Of a stretch of DNA of 64,000 nt, positions 26,690 to 35,594 are shown one piece after another. Both the position numbers and the translations under genes were made by a program. Below the pieces are notes generated by a model, which saw only the letters and a list, made by a program, of their open reading frames with translations, was not told the DNA's origin and did no database searches. Numbering within the stretch: the stretch's first letter is position 1; each line of letters begins with the position of its first letter. The stretch is from Alphaproteobacteria bacterium (GTDB lineage Bacteria > Pseudomonadota > Alphaproteobacteria > Micropepsales > Micropepsaceae): the NCBI GenBank assembly GCA_020852655.1, contig JADZAI010000103.1, positions 1 through 64,000 of the forward strand, in the 5' to 3' direction.

Positions 26690-27165
26690 CGGCGCGGGAT
26701 CGCCTGTGCCCACGGCGCACGCGCCGTGTTCGGCCGCTCGCCGAGACTCTTGAAGACGCCCGAGGCCGTCATGATCGTGCGATCGCCGGTCCAGATACGG
26801 CCGCGGACCGTGAAGAGATCGCCCTCCTGTCCGACAAGTTCGCCGCTGCCTTCCACAAACTCTCCCAGCCTGGCGCCGGAGATGAAGTCGGTGAGGAGAC
26901 GGACCGTCACCCAGAAGCGATGGACCTTCTGCGAGATGACATGGCCGACCGCCATGTCGGCGAAGGACATCAGCATGCCGCCATGGGCATTCTGCATGCC
27001 GTTGGTGTGATGTTCGGAAACGAGGAAGCCCCAGGCATAGGAGCCGTCGGGATTGTTTTTCTCGAAGAGGGGTCCGATCTGGCGCCCGAAGCCTCCCATC
27101 CAGTTCATCTGGACATAGCCGGGCGGAATGGTTGGCTGAAATTCCTGAAGCAGGTCATCGGTCAT
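26686..27165 (-). CDS. PaaI-type hotdog thioesterase
   Basis: A 159-residue hotdog-fold protein of the PaaI/acyl-CoA thioesterase group. The active-site region is [25 protein letters not shown] (in pieces about 52-76), where the HGG turn and the following Asp are typical; later strands [21 protein letters not shown] and [21 protein letters not shown] complete the fold. It is upstream of and coupled to the alpha/beta hydrolase gene. Confidence 0.88.
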   Translation of the reverse strand: MTDDLLQEFQPTIPPGYVQMNWMGGFGRQIGPLFEKNNPDGSYAWGFLVSEHHTNGMQNAHGGMLMSFADMAVGHVISQKVHRFWVTVRLLTDFISGARLGEFVEGSGELVGQEGDLFTVRGRIWTGDRTIMTASGVFKSLGERPNTARAPWAQAIPRR

Positions 27166-27251
27166 AATGTTGCTTTACGCCGCGGTGCGGAAGCGGGCCA
27201 GAGCGCACAGGCATCGCTCCATCGGAAAGCACTGCCGACTCGGCCCATTCT

Positions 27252-27725
27252 TCAGAACACCACGCCGTGGGCGCCGAGAACCGCCCCTCCGACAGTTGCC
27301 GCGCTCACCGTCAACAGGATGCGGTGGCCCCGCAGGACCAGTCTGAACGTGCCGTCGGGATCACGCTCGGCGCGGCGCCGGAACCAGGCATGCAGGAAAA
27401 GCGGTTCGGCGACGAAGAGGACGAAGGTGAATATCGCCCACACGAGCACCATAGCCGGCAGCCACCAAAAGCTGGGGTCGCCGAAGAGCGCCCACGCGTC
27501 GAGCCGCCACGCCATGTAGAAGCCGCTAAGGCCGGCCAGCGCGACCGAGACGCGGGCCTGCCAGGCGAAGCGCCCCTCGATCGCCTCGAACAGGGCTGCG
27601 CGCCGCGACGGTTCGGCAAGATGCTGAACGGCGGGCAGGATCACCAGGGTGACGAGCGATACGCCGCCGATCCAATGGACGATGGCCAGCACATGGACGG
27701 CGCGGGCCAGCACGAGATCGTCCAT
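27252..27725 (-). CDS. Membrane protein, CopD/DUF2269-like, in nitric oxide reductase operon
   Basis: A 157-residue protein with four membrane helices. The N-terminal RAVHVLAIVHWIGGVSLVTLVILP and the central RFAWQARVSVALAGLSGFYM, read in pieces, resemble CopD/DUF2269-type integral membrane proteins, which hold heme-binding-type His residues (H11, H17). It is 8 bp after the SirB2-type gene and third in the norB operon. A role in NO-reductase assembly or NO tolerance is inference from context. Confidence 0.75.
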   Translation of the reverse strand: MDDLVLARAVHVLAIVHWIGGVSLVTLVILPAVQHLAEPSRRAALFEAIEGRFAWQARVSVALAGLSGFYMAWRLDAWALFGDPSFWWLPAMVLVWAIFTFVLFVAEPLFLHAWFRRRAERDPDGTFRLVLRGHRILLTVSAATVGGAVLGAHGVVF

Positions 27726-27733
27726 GTCGCGGC

Positions 27734-28135
27734 TCAGCTCACAAACTGGGCAAAGATGCCCAGCGGATCATGGGCGCGCGCCACGAAGAAGATATAGCCC
27801 ACCACCAGCAGCGCGCCGGCCCAGATCACGATGCGGGTCCGCTCGGAAAACGGCCCCCGGAAAGCAAGTATGCCCATGACGATATAGACGATGAGAAGGA
27901 GTACTTTGACGGTCAGCCACGCATCGGCGAAGGGATATTGCTGCACGATCGTCATCAGCATCAGGGCTGCCGTCAGAAGGACCGTGTCGATCGTATAGCT
28001 GAGAAGCTTCACCGGCGCGGCCATGGGCCAGCGCGCACCGGAAAAAACCCCGATGCCGCGCAGCGCGAACAGCGAGACGCTGGCCAGCACGGCCGCGATG
28101 TGGACCGTGCGAATCTCAGGGTAGAATTCAAACAT
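27734..28135 (-). CDS. SirB2 family membrane protein
   Basis: A 133-residue four-helix membrane protein of the SirB2 family. The family opening FYPEIRTVHIAAVLASVSLFALRG, in pieces, the KLLSYTIDTVLLTAALML stretch and the AWLTVKVLLLIVYIVMGILAFR helix are recognisable. SirB2 proteins have unknown molecular function. It lies 17 bp downstream of norB and 8 bp upstream of the CopD-like gene. Confidence 0.88.
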   Translation of the reverse strand: MFEFYPEIRTVHIAAVLASVSLFALRGIGVFSGARWPMAAPVKLLSYTIDTVLLTAALMLMTIVQQYPFADAWLTVKVLLLIVYIVMGILAFRGPFSERTRIVIWAGALLVVGYIFFVARAHDPLGIFAQFVS

Positions 28136-28152
28136 CTATACGGCGGTGCGCC

Positions 28153-30456
28153 TCACCGGCCATGACGCGCCGCGGCGGCAGGAGCCTCGCCGTCGCCGCG
28201 TTCCCGGACTTCATCCTCGCGACGCGGAAAGAGCCAAAGCCCCGCCACGAAGACGACAAGCGCAAGTGCCCCGATCGAGAAGATCGTGTCGCCGGGGACG
28301 CGGAGCCAGATCAGCAGGTCGACGAAGGGCTGCTGCATGAACTCCGCCGACCGCGCATAGGCGTACCCATGCGCGAGCGAGGCGAAAAGTTGCGCGGTTC
28401 CGAGCGGCAGCAAGGTCAGCAGCGCCATCATCGCCAGGCCGATATTGAGGCACCAGAAGCTCGTCTTCAGGATGCCTTCGTGCCATGCCAGTTCGGGCTT
28501 CATGCCCCGCAGGCAGAACAGCACAAGCCCGATCCCCAGCATGCCGTAGACGCCGAAGAGCGCGGTGTGGCCGTGCAGCGGCGTGAGGTTGAGGCCCTGC
28601 ATGTAATAGAGCGAAAGCGGGGGGTTGATGAGGAAGCCGAAAAGGCCGGCGCCCACGAGATTCCAGAACGCGACCGCGACGAAGAACATCACCGGCCACT
28701 TGTAGCGGCGCATCCACGGCGTTGCCGCGCTGAGTTGATAGTGGTGATAGGCCTCGAAGCCGATATAGGCCAGCGGAACGACCTCCAGCGCCGAGAAGCT
28801 CGCCCCGAGGGCGAGGACCGGTACCGGCGACCCTGCGAAATACAGGTGGTGCAGGGTGCCGAGCACGCCCCCGGCCATGAAGACGATGGTGGCGAAGAGG
28901 ACCGCCACGGTCGCCGACTTCACGGGCAGCAGACCGAGCCGGGTGAAGAGGAAGGCGATGACCGCTGTCGCGAAGACCTCGAAGAAGCCCTCGACCCACA
29001 GATGGACGAGCCACCAGCGCCAGTATTCGACGAGCGAGATGTGCGTCCGCTCGCCCCACATCAGCGCCGCTGCAAAGAAGAGACCGATCGCAACGGTGGA
29101 AAGGAAGAGGAGCCCTACGATCGACCGCATCTCGGAATTGCCGCGCAGGGTAGGCCAAAGCGCGCGGCCGACGAGGAAGAGCCACAGCATGAGGCCGATG
29201 AACAGGAACCACTGCCAGAACCGGCCCATGTCGGCATATTCCCAGCCTTGGTGCCCCCACCAGAAATTCTTGTCCAGGCCCAGCTTCTGCATCACCGCCA
29301 GCCACTGTCCGGCAAAGGAGCCGACGACGATGATGAGGAGGCAGACCCAGAGGACATTGACCCCAAGCCGTTGGAAGCGCGGCTCATAATCCGAGACCGC
29401 CGGGGCGATATAGAGGCCGGTGCCGAGCCAGGCGACCGCGATCCACAGCACCGCGAGTTCCGTGTGCCATGTCCGCGTGATCGAGTACGGCAGCACATTG
29501 GCCATCTCGTAGCCGTAAACGAACTGCCCCTCGACCTGATAATGCGCGGTGATCGCGCCGAGTAGAATCTGCACGACGAAGAGCGCCAGCAGGACCCAGA
29601 AATACTTGGCCGTGGCCAGCATCGAGGGCGTCGCCTTGATGTGGCGCATCGGGTCGAATTCGGGGAGCCGGTGTGTCTCCTCGGTCCGGCCATGGGTCAC
29701 CGCATGGTGCCAGCCCAGAAGGCCGATGCCGGCGAGCAGGAAGGTCACGCTGAACGCCGACCACAGGAACGTGCTCGGCGGAGGCGCGTTGCCGACCAGC
29801 GGCTCGTTCGGCCAGTTGTTGGTGTAGGTGATCTCGCTGTCCGGCCGCTGCGTTACGGTTGCCCACGCCGTCCACCAGAAAAAGGCCGAGAGGGCCTGCC
29901 GGTTGGCGGCGTCCGGCACGGTTCCATTCTTCATGGCATACGCGTCGCGCAGGTCCATGGTCGCCGGATCGTCGCCAAAAAGGCTTTCATAGTGGGCAGC
30001 TACCGCGGCGATCGCGGCAGCGCGGTCCGCATCGAGCGTGATCGTACCGGTTGCGGCATCATAGGTGTTGGTGCGCATGCGGGCGCGCAAACGCCCCTGC
30101 AATGCCGCCTGCTGCTCCGCATTTGCCTTGTCGTAGGACGTGCCGAAGTCGCGCCTGGACCAGGCATCGAGCACGGCCATGGCCTCGCGGTGCAGCCAAT
30201 CGGCGCTCCAGTCCGGTGCCACGTAGCCGCCATGGCCCCAGATCGAGCCGAGTTGCATGCCGCCGATCGACTGCCAGACCTGCCGGCCCTTCTCGATGTC
30301 GGATCGGGTATAGATCGCGCTACCGTCCTCGGCGACGACACGCTCCGGCATCGGCGGCGCGGCCTGGCTGATCTGCGTACCGGCCCACAGGAGTATGCCG
30401 AAGGACACGACGAGGAGAATGCCGAGGAGAATCCAGAGCCGCTTGGTGCTCGTCAT
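28153..30456 (-). CDS. norB: Quinol-dependent nitric oxide reductase (qNOR)
   Basis: Single-subunit NO reductase that reduces NO to N2O with electrons from quinol; it protects against NO or closes partial denitrification. The 767 residues match the qNOR length: an N-terminal cytochrome-c-like periplasmic extension without heme (about 30-230) fused to a 12-helix catalytic core. Expected metal ligands are visible: H331 (TWHTEL), H485 (WWLVHLWVEG), H536/H537 (GTLHHLYF) and H628/H630 (LHGHTALFG). The binding site GGAGGAAT precedes the ATG. No nitrite or N2O reductase gene is in the window; the 171-bp upstream region shows no convincing FNR/NnrR box. Confidence 0.95.
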   Translation of the reverse strand: MTSTKRLWILLGILLVVSFGILLWAGTQISQAAPPMPERVVAEDGSAIYTRSDIEKGRQVWQSIGGMQLGSIWGHGGYVAPDWSADWLHREAMAVLDAWSRRDFGTSYDKANAEQQAALQGRLRARMRTNTYDAATGTITLDADRAAAIAAVAAHYESLFGDDPATMDLRDAYAMKNGTVPDAANRQALSAFFWWTAWATVTQRPDSEITYTNNWPNEPLVGNAPPPSTFLWSAFSVTFLLAGIGLLGWHHAVTHGRTEETHRLPEFDPMRHIKATPSMLATAKYFWVLLALFVVQILLGAITAHYQVEGQFVYGYEMANVLPYSITRTWHTELAVLWIAVAWLGTGLYIAPAVSDYEPRFQRLGVNVLWVCLLIIVVGSFAGQWLAVMQKLGLDKNFWWGHQGWEYADMGRFWQWFLFIGLMLWLFLVGRALWPTLRGNSEMRSIVGLLFLSTVAIGLFFAAALMWGERTHISLVEYWRWWLVHLWVEGFFEVFATAVIAFLFTRLGLLPVKSATVAVLFATIVFMAGGVLGTLHHLYFAGSPVPVLALGASFSALEVVPLAYIGFEAYHHYQLSAATPWMRRYKWPVMFFVAVAFWNLVGAGLFGFLINPPLSLYYMQGLNLTPLHGHTALFGVYGMLGIGLVLFCLRGMKPELAWHEGILKTSFWCLNIGLAMMALLTLLPLGTAQLFASLAHGYAYARSAEFMQQPFVDLLIWLRVPGDTIFSIGALALVVFVAGLWLFPRREDEVRERGDGEAPAAAARHGR

Positions 30457-30627
30457 CTATTCCTCCATAGACCGATGGCCACGGCATCGCTCTGCGAGGT
30501 TGGATTGTGAATCTGAACGCCAAACTCTACGCCGGTTCACCCGCAGTGCAACGTCTTTCCGCAACTCCGGATGGCAGGACTTTGTGTCGCAGCATGGAAC
30601 CCGGCGGGGTCCCTCGCACTCGCCCGA

Positions 30628-31713
30628 TCACGTCAGGAGCCATTCGATCCAGGCGCCGTGATGGTGGACGTCGGCGAGGCGCTCCTCGGTAGTGTCGCCA
30701 CCCTCATAGATGCGCAGGCGAAGCGTATTGGAGTCCGGTGCGTCGGTCTTCGCGACGCGATCGGAGAAGAGCCGATAGATGCGCCGGTCCTGCGAGGCCG
30801 CACGCAGGGTGTCATCGAGTTGCGCCCACATGGGCTCGTTCCACTGATAGGTGACCATCGAATGGACCACGACGGCGGCATGGGCGGCAGAGACGGCGTC
30901 GAGTTCGCCTGATAGAGCCGCCAGCGCATCGCCGGGACGGATCGGCGGGATGTACGCGACGGCGATCGCGAGCGCCTTGCGCATGCGTTCGATGCGGGCG
31001 CGCCGTCCGGGCCACAGCAGCGCAAGGAGCCAGCGGCGATCAGCCTCCGATGTAAGGTCGACGGGGTTCAGCTCAAGCCCGATGCGATGCGCGACCTCCG
31101 GATGCTGCGCCGGCACCGGCGGCGGAACAGCGCCGCGCCATGCGCTGTCGATCGTGAGGCCCGCGTCGCCGCCGCCGCTGTAGACGCCGGCGGCGTTCTC
31201 GTAGCGATAGGCGTAGCGGTCCCAGTTAAGGTTGAGGCCGGCGCTCGGGCCGATCTCGATGATGTGCAGCGGCTTGCCGGCGCGCGCCGCGATCTCGGCG
31301 TAGCCGGCGCGGAGATAGGCGCAGCGGCGGACCTCGTTGGTGTTGGTGACGCGCGTCGCGATGAGCGGGTCGATGGTCGCCCGGTGTGCAGCGACGAAAT
31401 CGCGGAAGATGCCGTAGATGCCGGCATCGATCGCGGCTTCGCTTTCGCCGGGCTTCAGGAGGTGGCTGTAATGGCGGCGCAGCGGATGCTCGACGCCGCC
31501 GAGCAAAGCGAAATGGACGGCGCCGAAAAGCATGTTCGCGGGCGGCTGTCCGATGCGGGCGGGCAGCGTGAGCGCCTGCATCTGCGGGTCCTCGGCGATG
31601 GCCAGCGAGATGTGTTCGTAAAGCGGACAGTCGCCGCCCTTCGCCGCCTCGCCGGCGAAGAAGCGCCAATAGTCGGGCCGCATGCTGAGCTTGTTGCCGG
31701 TGCCGTCGGTCAT
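30628..31713 (-). CDS. DUF2332 family protein
   Basis: A 361-residue protein of the DUF2332 family (function unknown). Marks include the early CPLYEHISLAIAED, ALLGGVEHPLRRHY, the central EIGPSAGLNLNWDRYAYRY and late VVVHSMVTYQWNEP. The GPSAGLNL stretch resembles a nucleotide or SAM-binding turn, but no reaction is known. The start MTDGTG at 31713 has AAGAAAGAG upstream; a GTG two codons earlier is possible. It diverges from the acyl-CoA thioesterase gene. Confidence 0.88.
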   Translation of the reverse strand: MTDGTGNKLSMRPDYWRFFAGEAAKGGDCPLYEHISLAIAEDPQMQALTLPARIGQPPANMLFGAVHFALLGGVEHPLRRHYSHLLKPGESEAAIDAGIYGIFRDFVAAHRATIDPLIATRVTNTNEVRRCAYLRAGYAEIAARAGKPLHIIEIGPSAGLNLNWDRYAYRYENAAGVYSGGGDAGLTIDSAWRGAVPPPVPAQHPEVAHRIGLELNPVDLTSEADRRWLLALLWPGRRARIERMRKALAIAVAYIPPIRPGDALAALSGELDAVSAAHAAVVVHSMVTYQWNEPMWAQLDDTLRAASQDRRIYRLFSDRVAKTDAPDSNTLRLRIYEGGDTTEERLADVHHHGAWIEWLLT

Positions 31714-31786
31714 CTGCACTCTTTCTTGTCCGCACCCCGATGGGGCATGGTCCGCCGATTCTCCGCAATCTTGACTGAAGCGATCA

Positions 31787-32230
31787 ATGAAGAAGCCCGA
31801 GCCTGCACGCCTGGATCTGTCGATCTATCCGCACACCCTCGAGATCACCACGCGCTTCGGCGACATGGACATCAATCACCATCTGAACAACGTCGCCTAT
31901 GCGCGCTTCTTCGAGGAGGCACGCGTGACCTTCAACCGCGGCCTGCTGGTCGGGCCGGACGGGCACCGCCTGCCCGAGCTGAAGGACTTCCGCATCATGG
32001 TGGCGGCGATCCAGATCTCGTATCTGCGCGAGGGCCACTACGGCCCTCCGGTCAAGATCGGCATCGGCATCAGCCGCATCGGCAACAACTCGTTCGAGAT
32101 GGCGGCGGCGGCGTTCCAGGAGGGCGTGTGCATCGCCACGCATGACGCGGTGATCGCCGCGCGGGCCAGCGCGGGCGGGCTGCCCGACCCGCTGAAGGAA
32201 AAATTCAAGGCGTGGATGTTGCGGATGTGA
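31787..32230 (+). CDS. Acyl-CoA thioesterase, YbgC/FadM-like hotdog
   Basis: A 147-residue 4-hydroxybenzoyl-CoA thioesterase-type hotdog protein. The active-site motif is RFGDMDINHHLNNVAYARFFEEAR (in pieces about 25-48), with the catalytic Asp in FGDMD. The start MKKPEPARLD at 31787 fits. It hydrolyses acyl-CoA esters; chain-length preference is not predictable. It converges with the ABC1 kinase gene with a 9-bp gap. Confidence 0.9.
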   Translation: MKKPEPARLDLSIYPHTLEITTRFGDMDINHHLNNVAYARFFEEARVTFNRGLLVGPDGHRLPELKDFRIMVAAIQISYLREGHYGPPVKIGIGISRIGNNSFEMAAAAFQEGVCIATHDAVIAARASAGGLPDPLKEKFKAWMLRM

Positions 32231-32239
32231 GGGCGCGGC

Positions 32240-33616
32240 TCAGTCGCTGGGCAGCGGAACGCCGGCTTTCTTGAACGTTGCCGCCTGCCGCTTCGCTAGG
32301 GCGGCTTCCGAGAAATCGCCCAGCGCGTCGTTGAACAGCTCGTAGAAATTCAGCTCGGCGCCGAGATGCAGGAAGACGGCGCCGAGGCCGATGGCGGCGC
32401 GATCCATGAAGACGAATTCGCGGGGCGGTTTGACCGGGCCGAGCTTCTTCAAACGCTGGTGGACTTCGAAGGCTTCCTTACGGCCATAGCTCGCGGGGCT
32501 GACGCCGTCGGCGATGGTGCGGACGCGGTCATCGAGCAATGGAGCGTAGATGAAGCGCGCCCAGATGTTCAGCGTGTCGATGAGTTCGTCGGTGAGCTTC
32601 GAGAAGCCCCAGGTTTCGTAGGCGGCGACCTGCCCTGCCCGGTCGCCGGTACGCAGCGCTTGATAGAGCCCGACGACCCCGCCGACGAAGCGAGGCGAGA
32701 AGGTGCGGATGCAGCCATAGTCGAGCAGGTTGATGCCGAGGTCGGCGCGGACGGTGTAGTTGCCAAGATGCGGGTCGCCGTGGATCGCGCCATAGCGCAC
32801 GAAGGGCAACCACCAGGCGGTGAACATCGCGCGCGCGATGGCGTTGCGGCGCTCGAGGCTGTCCTTCTTGAAGGCCAGCAGCGGCTTGCCTTCAAGCCAG
32901 CCCATCGTGAGGAGCCGTTCGGTCGAGAGCGCCGAGACGACGTCGGGCACCGCGATCGCCGTCTGGTCGGCGAGCATCGCCCGGTAGAGCGCGATATGTT
33001 TCGCTTCGAGCGCGTAGTCGAGTTCTTCGCGCAGGCGCGCGCCGATCTCGTCCTTCATCTCGCTCGCATCGATGGCGCGCTCGGCGCGGCGGAAGATCGC
33101 GAAGACGAGGTCGAGCTGGGCGAGGTCGGCGGCGACCGCAGACTGCATGTCCGGGTATTGCAGCTTACAGGCAACAGACTGCCCTTGTTTCGTGACGCCC
33201 TTATGGACCTGGCCGAGCGAAGCGGCTGCGGAAGCCTCCTGATCGAAGGACTTGAACTTGGAAAGCCAGTCAGCGCCGAGCTCGGCGGCCATGCGGCGGC
33301 GCACGAAGGGCCAGCCCATCGGCGGGGCGCGCGACTGGAGTGTCGCGAGCTCTTCGGCGAATTCGGGCGGAAGAAGATCGGGCACGGTGGCAAGGAGCTG
33401 GGCTACCTTCATCACCGGGCCCTTGAGGCCGCCGAGCGCCGCGGTCAGTTCCTTCGCGGACGCGCGCTTGTCCATCTCGCGGCCGAGCATGCGATTGACC
33501 GCGGTCTTCGCCGCGAAGCCGCCGAGATTGGCCGTGGTGCTGGCATAGCGGCGTACCCGGCCGCCGAGCGTGTTGGCGTCCTTGAGCTTCTTCGGCGGGG
33601 GCTCGTCACGCGGCAT
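32240..33616 (-). CDS. ABC1/ADCK (UbiB-like) atypical kinase
   Basis: A 458-residue ABC1 family protein; relatives (UbiB, COQ8) are ATPases required for ubiquinone synthesis. It shows the LKGPVMKVAQLLATVPDLLPPEF helix (KxGQ-like motif, here KVAQ), the Ala-rich loop AAASLGQVH, the lysine strand VACKLQYPD, EELDYALEAKH, the catalytic HGDPHLGNYTV and metal-binding LLDYGCIR. The KxGQ Gly replaced by Ala is unusual. The start at 33616 (MPRDEPP) begins just after a repeat-rich stretch; the longer frame to 33754 reads through that repeat and is rejected. Confidence 0.9.
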   Translation of the reverse strand: MPRDEPPPKKLKDANTLGGRVRRYASTTANLGGFAAKTAVNRMLGREMDKRASAKELTAALGGLKGPVMKVAQLLATVPDLLPPEFAEELATLQSRAPPMGWPFVRRRMAAELGADWLSKFKSFDQEASAAASLGQVHKGVTKQGQSVACKLQYPDMQSAVAADLAQLDLVFAIFRRAERAIDASEMKDEIGARLREELDYALEAKHIALYRAMLADQTAIAVPDVVSALSTERLLTMGWLEGKPLLAFKKDSLERRNAIARAMFTAWWLPFVRYGAIHGDPHLGNYTVRADLGINLLDYGCIRTFSPRFVGGVVGLYQALRTGDRAGQVAAYETWGFSKLTDELIDTLNIWARFIYAPLLDDRVRTIADGVSPASYGRKEAFEVHQRLKKLGPVKPPREFVFMDRAAIGLGAVFLHLGAELNFYELFNDALGDFSEAALAKRQAATFKKAGVPLPSD

Positions 33617-33649
33617 GGTGGCCCGGCCGCAACAGGTGCGCCGTCTGTT

Positions 33650-33783
33650 TTCTCGCCCGCTTGCGGGGGAGATGTCGCGCGTGAGCGCGACAGAGAGGGG
33701 AAAGCCGGCGCACGGCATCAGCCCCCTCCGGCTGGCCGCGGCGCGGCCAGCCACCTCCTCCGCGATAAGGCGGGGGAGGAAAC
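33650..33783. repeat. Palindromic repeat element between ABC1 kinase and M3 peptidase genes
   Basis: This gap holds three perfect or near-perfect hairpins: TGTCGCGC-GTGA-GCGCGACA (33673-33692), a 10-bp stem with 3-base loop at 33730-33752, and a CCTCCGC...GCGGGGGAGG hairpin at about 33757-33781, bracketed by CTCGCCCGC...GCGGGGGAG at the left. It resembles the dispersed 'tctcgcccgc/gcgggggagg' palindromes of alphaproteobacterial genomes (from memory). Other copies elsewhere in the genome would be expected. Confidence 0.75.
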
Positions 33784-33811
33784 GGTGAGGTGCGGTCGGA
33801 GCGCATGTGCT

Positions 33812-35572
33812 TCAGCTTTTGCCCTCGAGCAACGCGCTGTCGCGTTCCAGGTCGTCGATGAAGCCGGCGATCATGGAGAGGCCGCGGTTCCAGAAGGCGG
33901 GCTCGCTGGCGTCGAGGCCGAAAGGAGCGAGGAGCTCCTTGTGGCGCTTGGTGCCGCCGGCCTCGAGCATGGCGAAATACTTGGTGACGAAGTCGGGATG
34001 CGCCTCGCGGTAGAGCGCATAGAGCGAATTCACCAGGCAATCGCCGAACGCATAGGCGTAGACGTAGAATGGCGTCCGGACGAAATGCGGAATGTAGCAC
34101 CACCAGTTGGCATAGCCGGGCGAGAAGTCGAAGGCCGGCCCCAGGCTTTCGCGCTGCACGGCGAGCCAGATCTCGCCGATCTCTTCCGGCGTCAGTTCAC
34201 CGAGGCGGCGCTTGGCGTGGAAGCGCAGTTCGAACTCGTAGAAGGCGATCTGGCGCACCACCGTGTTCAGCATGTCCTCGACCTTGCCGGCGAGGAGGAT
34301 GGCGCGGTCGCGCGCGGTGGGCGCGGATTCGAGGAGCGAGCGGAAGGTCAGCATCTCGCCGAACACCGAGGCGGTCTCGGCCAGCGTGAGCGGCGTCTGC
34401 GCGAGCAGGAGGCCTTGCCTCGCCGCGAGCGTCTGGTGCACGCCGTGGCCGAGTTCGTGCGCGAGCGTCATCACGTCGCGCGGCTTCCCGAGGTAATTCA
34501 TCAGGATATAGGGATGCACACTCGGAACGGTGCCGTGGCTGAAGGCGCCGCCCGACTTCCCGGGACGGGGCTCAGCATCGATCCAGCTTCGGTCGAAGAA
34601 GCGCTGGGCGATGATCGCCATGTCCGGCGCGAACCGACCGTAGGCGTTGAGCACGGTCGTCCTCGCCTCGTCCCACGAGATCTCGCGGTCCGAGGCCTTC
34701 GGCAGTGGCGCGTTGCGGTCCCAGTCGTTGAGCTTCTCGATGCCCAGCCAGCGGGCCTTCAGCTTGTAGTAGCGATGCGAAAGCTGCGGATAGGCCGAGA
34801 CGACCGAGGTGCGCAGCGCCTCGACGACCTCGGGCTCGACCTGGTTCGAGAGATGGCGGAGCGAGGTAGCTTCGGGATAGTGGCGCCAGCGGTCGTCGAT
34901 CTCCTTGTCCTTCGCCAGCGTGTTCATGATGAAGGCGAAACTGCGGACATTGGTCGCGAAGGTGGCGGAGAGCGAGGCGGCGGCATCGGCGCGCAGCTTC
35001 GCCTCGGGGCTCTGAAGCAGGTTGAGCGCCTGCGGACCAGTCAGCATCTCGTCGCGGACGACGTAGCGGAGGCTCGCGATCGTCTCGTCGAAGAAACGCG
35101 ACCAGGCGGAGGCGGCCGTCAGCTCCTTCTCGTAGAGCAGGCGCTCCATGTCCTCGGCGAGCTGATGCGGACGGAAGGCGCGCACCGTGTCGAGCCAGGG
35201 CTTGTAACGGGCGAGTTCGGGATCCTTAGCCAGCGCCGCTTCGAGGACGTCGTCAGGTATCTGGGCGAGCTCGAGTTCGAAGAACAGCGTCTCGGTGCCG
35301 ATCTCCGACAGCTTCGCCTGCACGTCGCCATAGAACTTGCCGATCTCGGGACTGGCCGAGTCGGCGGAGAAGGAAAGCCCGGCATAGGAGCCGACACGGC
35401 CGGTCAAGTCGCCGAGTTTCTCATACGCGAGGATTGCGTCGCGAATATGCAGGGCGACCTGCCCGCGAAAGCGCTCGGCAAAGCTCCTCGCCTCGGTGCG
35501 GGCGCGCTCCAAATCGGCCGTGGTGTCGGCCGGTGCGTGGTAGAGGTCCGCCAGGGACCAGGTCGCGGCCAT
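33812..35572 (-). CDS. M3 family oligoendopeptidase (PepF-like)
   Basis: A cytosolic zinc metallopeptidase of 586 residues that degrades short peptides. The M3 active site LAHELGHGVHQTLA (HEXXH plus the downstream Glu in TLAETASVFGEM) is intact, and PYILMNYLGKPRDVMT precedes it as in PepF/F3 proteins. The start MAATWSLADLYH at 35572 has GGAG at the correct distance; an earlier in-frame ATG (35641) overlaps the permease gene. It is downstream of the export permease, 22 bp away. Confidence 0.92.
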   Translation of the reverse strand: MAATWSLADLYHAPADTTADLERARTEARSFAERFRGQVALHIRDAILAYEKLGDLTGRVGSYAGLSFSADSASPEIGKFYGDVQAKLSEIGTETLFFELELAQIPDDVLEAALAKDPELARYKPWLDTVRAFRPHQLAEDMERLLYEKELTAASAWSRFFDETIASLRYVVRDEMLTGPQALNLLQSPEAKLRADAAASLSATFATNVRSFAFIMNTLAKDKEIDDRWRHYPEATSLRHLSNQVEPEVVEALRTSVVSAYPQLSHRYYKLKARWLGIEKLNDWDRNAPLPKASDREISWDEARTTVLNAYGRFAPDMAIIAQRFFDRSWIDAEPRPGKSGGAFSHGTVPSVHPYILMNYLGKPRDVMTLAHELGHGVHQTLAARQGLLLAQTPLTLAETASVFGEMLTFRSLLESAPTARDRAILLAGKVEDMLNTVVRQIAFYEFELRFHAKRRLGELTPEEIGEIWLAVQRESLGPAFDFSPGYANWWCYIPHFVRTPFYVYAYAFGDCLVNSLYALYREAHPDFVTKYFAMLEAGGTKRHKELLAPFGLDASEPAFWNRGLSMIAGFIDDLERDSALLEGKS

Positions 35573-35594
35573 GTCGTTACTCCAAAAAGCGTCC

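Noticed and set aside
30457-30627. FNR/NnrR box upstream of norB
   Set aside because: No sequence close to TTGAT-N4-ATCAA or TTGCG-N4-CGCAA was found; regulation remains unassigned.
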